Positions 14,000 through 17,417 of a stretch of DNA of 17,417 nucleotides are shown here, one piece after another (the first letter of the stretch is position 1; each line of letters begins with the position of its first letter). The notes below the pieces were generated by a model. The model had not been told where the DNA came from. It saw only the letters and a list, made by a program, of their open reading frames with translations, and made no database searches. This DNA is from JAWLBR01 sp041687495 (GTDB lineage: Bacteria > Bacillota > Limnochordia > DTU087 > JAAYGB01), in NCBI GenBank assembly GCA_041687495.1, contig JAWLBR010000067.1, positions 1-17,417 on the forward strand, in the 5' to 3' direction. Position numbers and translations under genes: made by a program.

Positions 14000-14578
14000 G
14001 TGGAGGGTTTGTTTGGCCTTCTAGTGATACTGTACCTCGTCGGTTCTGTGGTCGGAGCTCTGATTAAGAAGGCAGGTCAGGGACCTATTATGACTGAGCC
14101 CTTCCCCGATGTGGACAAAGAGCCTGACCAGGAGGCGCTGGAGCTAGAGGAGCGGCCGGACCCAGATAGGCCGACGCCAGAGGGTACTTGGCAGCCGGTT
14201 CCCCCGATTATGCTTGATGACTACCGCGCAGAGCCCGATGACGATACTCTGCCTACCTCTGTGCGACAAGGTCCAGGCGCAGATGCAGGGGAGCAGCAGG
14301 CAGGTAGCTTTGTGGCGGTAACCGGAGAAGCGGCCGCTGGCCCAGGTCAGGTAGAGGCACTCGAGCCAGAACTGGCGGGAGTAGGCGAGGGCGTCAGTGC
14401 AGAATGGGAAGAGTGGCCGGAAGAGGAAGAGGAGGAAGTGGATGAGATTGGCCAGCTGCATCGAGGCCGGTCTCATGGGACTCAGGTGCCTTGGCCGACA
14501 TCTGCAAATGAGTGGCAGAGAGCCTTTGTGCTGTCGGAGGTTCTAGGTCCGCCTCTATCAAAACGGCAGCGTAGGTAG
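14000..14578 (+). CDS. Unrecognised membrane-anchored acidic protein in the yqfB position
   Basis: About 192 residues. A single hydrophobic segment at residues 4-21 (LFGLLVILYLVGSVVGAL) followed by KK suggests an N-terminal anchor with the rest cytoplasmic. Residues 25-160 are rich in Glu, Asp, Pro and Gly and probably disordered, with a run of six Glu near 150. The last ~25 residues (NEWQRAFVLSEVLGPPLSKRQRR) look like a short ordered, basic motif, perhaps a docking peptide. GTG 14000 is preferred because GGGAG at 13987-13991 lies 8 nt upstream and the anchor begins at once; TTG 13985, touching the floA stop, is an alternative. It is the last gene of the nfeD-floA operon, where B. subtilis has yqfB, but I cannot show homology. 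Its context suggests a microdomain partner of FloA. Confidence 0.8.
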   Translation: MEGLFGLLVILYLVGSVVGALIKKAGQGPIMTEPFPDVDKEPDQEALELEERPDPDRPTPEGTWQPVPPIMLDDYRAEPDDDTLPTSVRQGPGADAGEQQAGSFVAVTGEAAAGPGQVEALEPELAGVGEGVSAEWEEWPEEEEEEVDEIGQLHRGRSHGTQVPWPTSANEWQRAFVLSEVLGPPLSKRQRR

Positions 14579-14606
14579 AGGCAGGTAGGTACACGGTGTG
14601 GATAAC

Positions 14607-14652
14607 AGAGCTGGCGGGGCCGGAAACGGTTCCTGTCGGCTCTTTTATTTTT
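14607..14652 (+). terminator. Intrinsic terminator of the nfeD-floA operon
   Basis: AGAGCTGGCGGGGCCG (14607-14622) pairs with CGGTTCCTGTCGGCTCT (14627-14643) around a GAAA tetraloop. The stem has 16 pairs, several G-T, with one bulged T. TTTTATTTTT follows at 14643-14652. It lies 28 nt after the stop of the preceding gene and separates that operon from yqfC-yqfD. An alternative start for yqfC at 14596 would place this terminator inside the gene, which argues against it. Confidence 0.88.
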
Positions 14653-14739
14653 GCATGTGCAGGTTCGTCCCAGTTTTGTGCTGTTTCGTCTCTCCGTCGC
14701 ATAGATCTAGTTAGAGCGGTGGGGGAGGCGATACCTGCA

Positions 14740-15036
14740 ATGTTTAATGGTTTTCTGCCAAAGATCTCGAGGCGGCTGATCGATATGATGGAGATGCCCA
14801 AGGATGTCTTCCTAGACCTGCCTAAGACTACGGTTTTTGGGTCGGTCCAGGCTGTCTTGGAAAACCACAAGGGGGTCTTGGAGTATACCCCTGAGAAAAT
14901 CCGGGTGCGCACCTCCCTGGGAGAAGTGACTATCACAGGGAAGCACCTGAAGATTGGATCAATTGCTCCCAGTGAGTTAGTAGTCGACGGGCAGATAGCT
15001 GACATTGCCCTTGCGGCCAAGGAAGGGAGAGCCTGA
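14740..15036 (+). CDS. yqfC: Sporulation protein YqfC
   Basis: Small protein of 98 residues of the YqfC/YabP-like family, in B. subtilis made under the mother-cell factor sigma-E. The core reads RRLIDMMEMPKDVFLDLPK followed by a beta-rich part with VLENHKGVLEY, IRVRTSLGEVTITGKHLKIG and ELVVDGQI, matching the family from end to end. ATG 14740 is chosen because the family begins just before ISRRL and GGGGGAGG at 14721-14728 precedes it by 11 nt. The longer open frame from 14596 would run through the upstream terminator hairpin and encode an atypical 48-residue extension. The stop overlaps the yqfD start by one base, so the two are coupled. Its exact biochemical role is unknown in the family. 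Confidence 0.93.
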   Translation: MFNGFLPKISRRLIDMMEMPKDVFLDLPKTTVFGSVQAVLENHKGVLEYTPEKIRVRTSLGEVTITGKHLKIGSIAPSELVVDGQIADIALAAKEGRA

Positions 15037-16253
15037 TGGTACTGCGGTCTTTGTGGTCTTATCTTCTCGGGTATGTTATAATCAAGGTCAAAGGTGGAAA
15101 AGTAGAAGAATTGTTGAATCGTGCCGCCCGAAACGGCATCTCCCTTTGGGATTGTAGACAAATTGCACCCGGCTTCTATGTGGCTTCTTTGCGCATCCGC
15201 AGCTTCAGGCGACTGCGGCACTTGGTGCGGCAGCTGGGTTTAGACATTCGCATCGTTCGTCGAGTTGGATTGCCGTTTCTGATCCAGCGAGCTTTAGGCC
15301 GTCCGGGCTTCTTACTGGGAGTGGCGGCTTTTGCTGTGCTCGTCTACCTTTTGTCCGGGTTCATTTGGTTTGTCGACGTGCAGGGCTATGAGAGTCTGGA
15401 TCCGCAGCACGTACTACAGCAGGCCACCGAAGCGGGTCTTAAGCCGGGCGTTCGCAAGGATACACTGATCCTTACAGATATTGAGCACCACTTGATGTCC
15501 ACCATCCCGGGACTTGCCTGGGTGGGCGTCACCTTAGAGGGGACGCGGGCCTCGGTGGAGGTTGTGGAGAAAGTAATCGTGAATAAGGATGAAAGTGCTC
15601 CTGGCGATGTGGTGGCCAGCAAGAGTGGACTCATTGAACAGATCATTCCCATGGTGGGAATCCCCCTCGTCCGGGAAGGTGACACTGTGATGGCGGGACA
15701 GGTCTTAATTAGCGGCCGGCCCCATTATTTTGACGAGACGGGAGCTGCTCGTTTTGCCGCAGAGGGATTGTACCAAAGGGCAGAGGGGATTGTTAAAGCT
15801 CGGGTTTGGTATGAAGCCAAAGTAGATGTGCCATTAACTCAGGTGGAAGAAGTCCCAACTGGTCAGAAGTTTCGGGCGTTTCGCATCACGATTGGCGATA
15901 GGCAGGTTCGATTGGGCCGAAAGCCACCGCAGCAGGGTGTATGGATAGAGCAGGAGAAAGAGATTCCTATCGTTTGGGGTCAGACACAGTTTCCGGTTCA
16001 AGTGACTGAAATCGAGTACTTTGAGGTTGAGCGCAGGGAGTACACCTTGGACAGAGACGAAGCGGCTGAAGTTGGCATCGCTGAAGCAGAGGCTGCTCTC
16101 AAACAGCAGGTCCCAGAGGGAGTGCCGCTGAAGTTTTTGCCTGTAGAGATCGAGGACATGGATAGTTCCGAAGGTCAGCGCCTGCAAGTTTTGCTTGTAG
16201 GTGAGACCGTGGAGAACATTGCTCAGATTACCAAGATCCCGCAGGAACCATGA
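15036..16253 (+). CDS. yqfD: Sporulation protein YqfD
   Basis: Membrane protein of 405 residues, close to the B. subtilis length of about 400. An N-terminal soluble part starts SLWSYLLGYVIIKVKGGKVEELLNRA and includes LWDCRQIAPGFYVASLRI. One clear membrane segment lies at 91-112 (FLLGVAAFAVLVYLLSGFIW). A large domain follows, beginning VDVQGYESLDPQHVLQQATEAGLKPG, which resembles a POTRA-like fold, and continuing GTRASVEVVEKV. The second part includes KSGLIEQIIPMVGIPLVREGDTVMAGQVLISG, resembling a hybrid-motif (lipoyl/HlyD-like) segment. ATG 15036 overlaps the yqfC TGA by one base with GGAAGGGAG just upstream. It is sigma-E dependent in B. subtilis and its presence implies spore formation. Molecular function is unknown. 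Confidence 0.93.
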   Translation: MVLRSLWSYLLGYVIIKVKGGKVEELLNRAARNGISLWDCRQIAPGFYVASLRIRSFRRLRHLVRQLGLDIRIVRRVGLPFLIQRALGRPGFLLGVAAFAVLVYLLSGFIWFVDVQGYESLDPQHVLQQATEAGLKPGVRKDTLILTDIEHHLMSTIPGLAWVGVTLEGTRASVEVVEKVIVNKDESAPGDVVASKSGLIEQIIPMVGIPLVREGDTVMAGQVLISGRPHYFDETGAARFAAEGLYQRAEGIVKARVWYEAKVDVPLTQVEEVPTGQKFRAFRITIGDRQVRLGRKPPQQGVWIEQEKEIPIVWGQTQFPVQVTEIEYFEVERREYTLDRDEAAEVGIAEAEAALKQQVPEGVPLKFLPVEIEDMDSSEGQRLQVLLVGETVENIAQITKIPQEP

Positions 16254-16369
16254 CTGCATTGATATCGGCGGCTGGTACCGATAGGCATCAGTCTTAGCAT
16301 TAGCGGCAACATCCTATTTGGATTCATAGTATTTATCCGAGAAGTAGTTTAAGGAGGGTCAACGCTAGT

Positions 16370-17386
16370 TTGCGCCAAGGTATAGTAGAAAAAAAGTATG
16401 TTGTTGATGATATTTCCACAGCGTTAGCTCTATTTGGCAATAGAGATCAGAACCTGCGGGAGCTGGCTGCTCGCACCGATGTCAACTTGATTCCTCGAGG
16501 TAACGAGTTGTATCTCAGTGGTGAGGGCTCAGCGGTAGAGCAGGTTATTCGGGTGTTGGACGAGCTAGTCAGTGTGGCAAAGGAGAGGGAAGTTGACTTG
16601 CAGGAAGTCGCCTATGCCCTAGAACTGTCCAAGCGCGGGCAGGAGAAGGCCATTTCAGAGTTTCAAGCAGATGTGATTCAGGTCACGGCCCGGGGTAAGA
16701 AGATCACTCCGAAGACCCACGGCCAGCGGGCCTATGTTGAATCGGTACGGAAGAACGGAATTGTTTTTTGTATTGGCCCAGCCGGAACCGGTAAGACTTA
16801 TTTAGCGATGGCCATGGCCGTAGCGGCGCTAAAGGCAAAACAGGTGGGGCGGATTGTACTGACTAGGCCGGCTGTGGAGGCCGGTGAGAGGCTGGGTTTC
16901 TTACCAGGCGATCTGCAGGACAAAGTTGATCCCTACCTCAGGCCGTTATATGATGCTTTATACGATATTCTTGGCACTGAGATCTATGAGCGATATTCGG
17001 AAAAGGGCGTTATTGAGGTAGCCCCTTTGGCCTATATGCGGGGCAGAACTCTTGATGATTCATTCATTATTCTGGATGAGGCGCAGAACACTACTCCAGA
17101 GCAGATGAAAATGTTTCTGACTCGGATGGGCTTTGGCTCCAAGATGATCATTACCGGGGATGTCACTCAGATAGACCTACCTCGGGGCAGATACTCCGGC
17201 TTGCGGCAAGTGGAGCAGGTATTGGGAGATGTCAAAGGAGTCGACTTTATCCACTTAAGCAATAGCGATGTCGTGCGCCATGAACTAGTTCAGAGAATCA
17301 TCAAGGCGTACGAGATTTACGATGAGAAGCAGGCTTTAGCCGAAGAAGATGGTGGCAGCAGCAATGGAGTGGTGGAAAGACGCTAG
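16370..17386 (+). CDS. phoH: PhoH-like P-loop ATPase
   Basis: Cytosolic NTPase of the PhoH family, 338 residues. It has an N-terminal KH-like region (residues ~15-75, including LAARTDVNLIPRGNELYLSGEG) and the PhoH P-loop domain with Walker A GPAGTGKT (136-143). TRPAVEAGERLGFLPGDLQDKVDPYLRPLYDAL-type conserved sequence follows, then Walker B IILDEAQN (233-240) and MFLTRMGFGSKMIITGDVTQIDLPRG. The start is TTG 16370 with AAGGAGG at 16351-16357; no ATG is available, and the family begins at this point. Between yqfD and phoH lie 116 nt with only a weak hairpin (TATCGG/CCGATA, 16263-16283). Function in RNA metabolism is proposed from gene neighbourhood with ybeY and era in Bacillota. It overlaps the next start by 23 nt. 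Confidence 0.97.
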   Translation: MRQGIVEKKYVVDDISTALALFGNRDQNLRELAARTDVNLIPRGNELYLSGEGSAVEQVIRVLDELVSVAKEREVDLQEVAYALELSKRGQEKAISEFQADVIQVTARGKKITPKTHGQRAYVESVRKNGIVFCIGPAGTGKTYLAMAMAVAALKAKQVGRIVLTRPAVEAGERLGFLPGDLQDKVDPYLRPLYDALYDILGTEIYERYSEKGVIEVAPLAYMRGRTLDDSFIILDEAQNTTPEQMKMFLTRMGFGSKMIITGDVTQIDLPRGRYSGLRQVEQVLGDVKGVDFIHLSNSDVVRHELVQRIIKAYEIYDEKQALAEEDGGSSNGVVERR

Positions 17387-17417
17387 GAACTATTTAAGAG
17401 ATACCATAGGTGGGTTG
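17364..17417 (+). CDS. Start of a downstream gene, possibly the 7TM-HD hydrolase (PgpH/YqfF), truncated by window end
   Basis: An ATG at 17364 within the end of phoH opens a frame that runs to the window end, reading MEWWKDARNYLRDTIGGL. GGTGG at 17351-17355 lies 8 nt upstream. In the conserved Bacillota order the gene after phoH is the seven-membrane-segment HD phosphodiesterase for c-di-AMP (yqfF/pgpH), whose N-terminus is a short amphipathic segment before the first membrane helix. Only 18 codons are visible, so the assignment rests on gene order. Confidence 0.45.
   Translation, partial: MEWWKDARNYLRDTIGGL

Noticed and set aside
14700..14707. CATAGATC as a sigma-E -10 element for yqfC
   Set aside because: Matches only part of the consensus and no acceptable -35 is present at the right distance, so it is not listed as a feature.
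16263..16283. TATCGG/CCGATA hairpin after yqfD as a terminator
   Set aside because: Only 6 bp with a 9-nt loop and no following T-run.
1..17417. CIRCE element, CRISPR array, insertion sequence, tRNA or rRNA
   Set aside because: Looked for TTAGCACTC/GAGTGCTAA-type repeats, regular spaced repeats, transposase motifs and tRNA-like folds; none was seen.

Overview
The window is a gene-dense, all-plus-strand chromosomal segment of a Gram-positive, probably endospore-forming and anaerobic or thermophilic member of the Bacillota (Clostridia/Limnochordia-like). The placement rests on three things seen here. The gene order hrcA-grpE-dnaK-dnaJ-prmA-rsmE-mtaB-rpsU-nfeD(yqeZ)-floA(yqfA)-orf-yqfC-yqfD-phoH is the classical Bacillus/Clostridium order. 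The sporulation-associated pair yqfC-yqfD is present. An archaeal-type chaperonin sits inside the hsp70 operon, a trait known from some thermophilic Bacillota. No mobile element, CRISPR array, tRNA or rRNA was seen.

Region 1 (1-8048) is the heat-shock operon. It holds the end of the repressor gene hrcA, a complete group II-like (bacterial 'group III') chaperonin with a built-in lid, grpE, dnaK, dnaJ, prmA, rsmE and a small YfcE-type metallophosphoesterase. Spacing is tight and there is no intrinsic terminator. Hairpins without T-tracts lie before the chaperonin gene and between dnaK and dnaJ; they look like mRNA processing or stability elements.

Region 2 (8049-11108) departs from the Bacillus order. 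It holds a long-range inverted repeat that could form a folded leader, an unrecognised and extremely acidic 344-residue protein, mtaB (tRNA ms2t6A37 synthesis) and a HIT-family protein. Several ribosome-binding sites here lie in potential hairpins.

Region 3 (11109-11469) is an rpsU unit with a near-perfect sigma-A promoter, a structured leader and a strong intrinsic terminator.

Region 4 (11470-14652) is the membrane-microdomain operon: nfeD, apparently starting at CTG, then floA and an unrecognised membrane-anchored acidic protein, closed by a 16-bp GAAA-loop terminator.

Region 5 (14653-17417) is yqfC-yqfD, then phoH and the first 18 codons of a gene that may be the 7TM-HD hydrolase (pgpH/yqfF).

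The strongest points for a second look are the chaperonin in the DnaK operon, the putative leader plus acidic protein at 8056-9185, the structured rpsU leader, the CTG start of nfeD and the general preference for TTG/GTG starts. Most genes are conserved housekeeping genes. The best candidates for something undescribed are the two acidic proteins and the leader RNAs.
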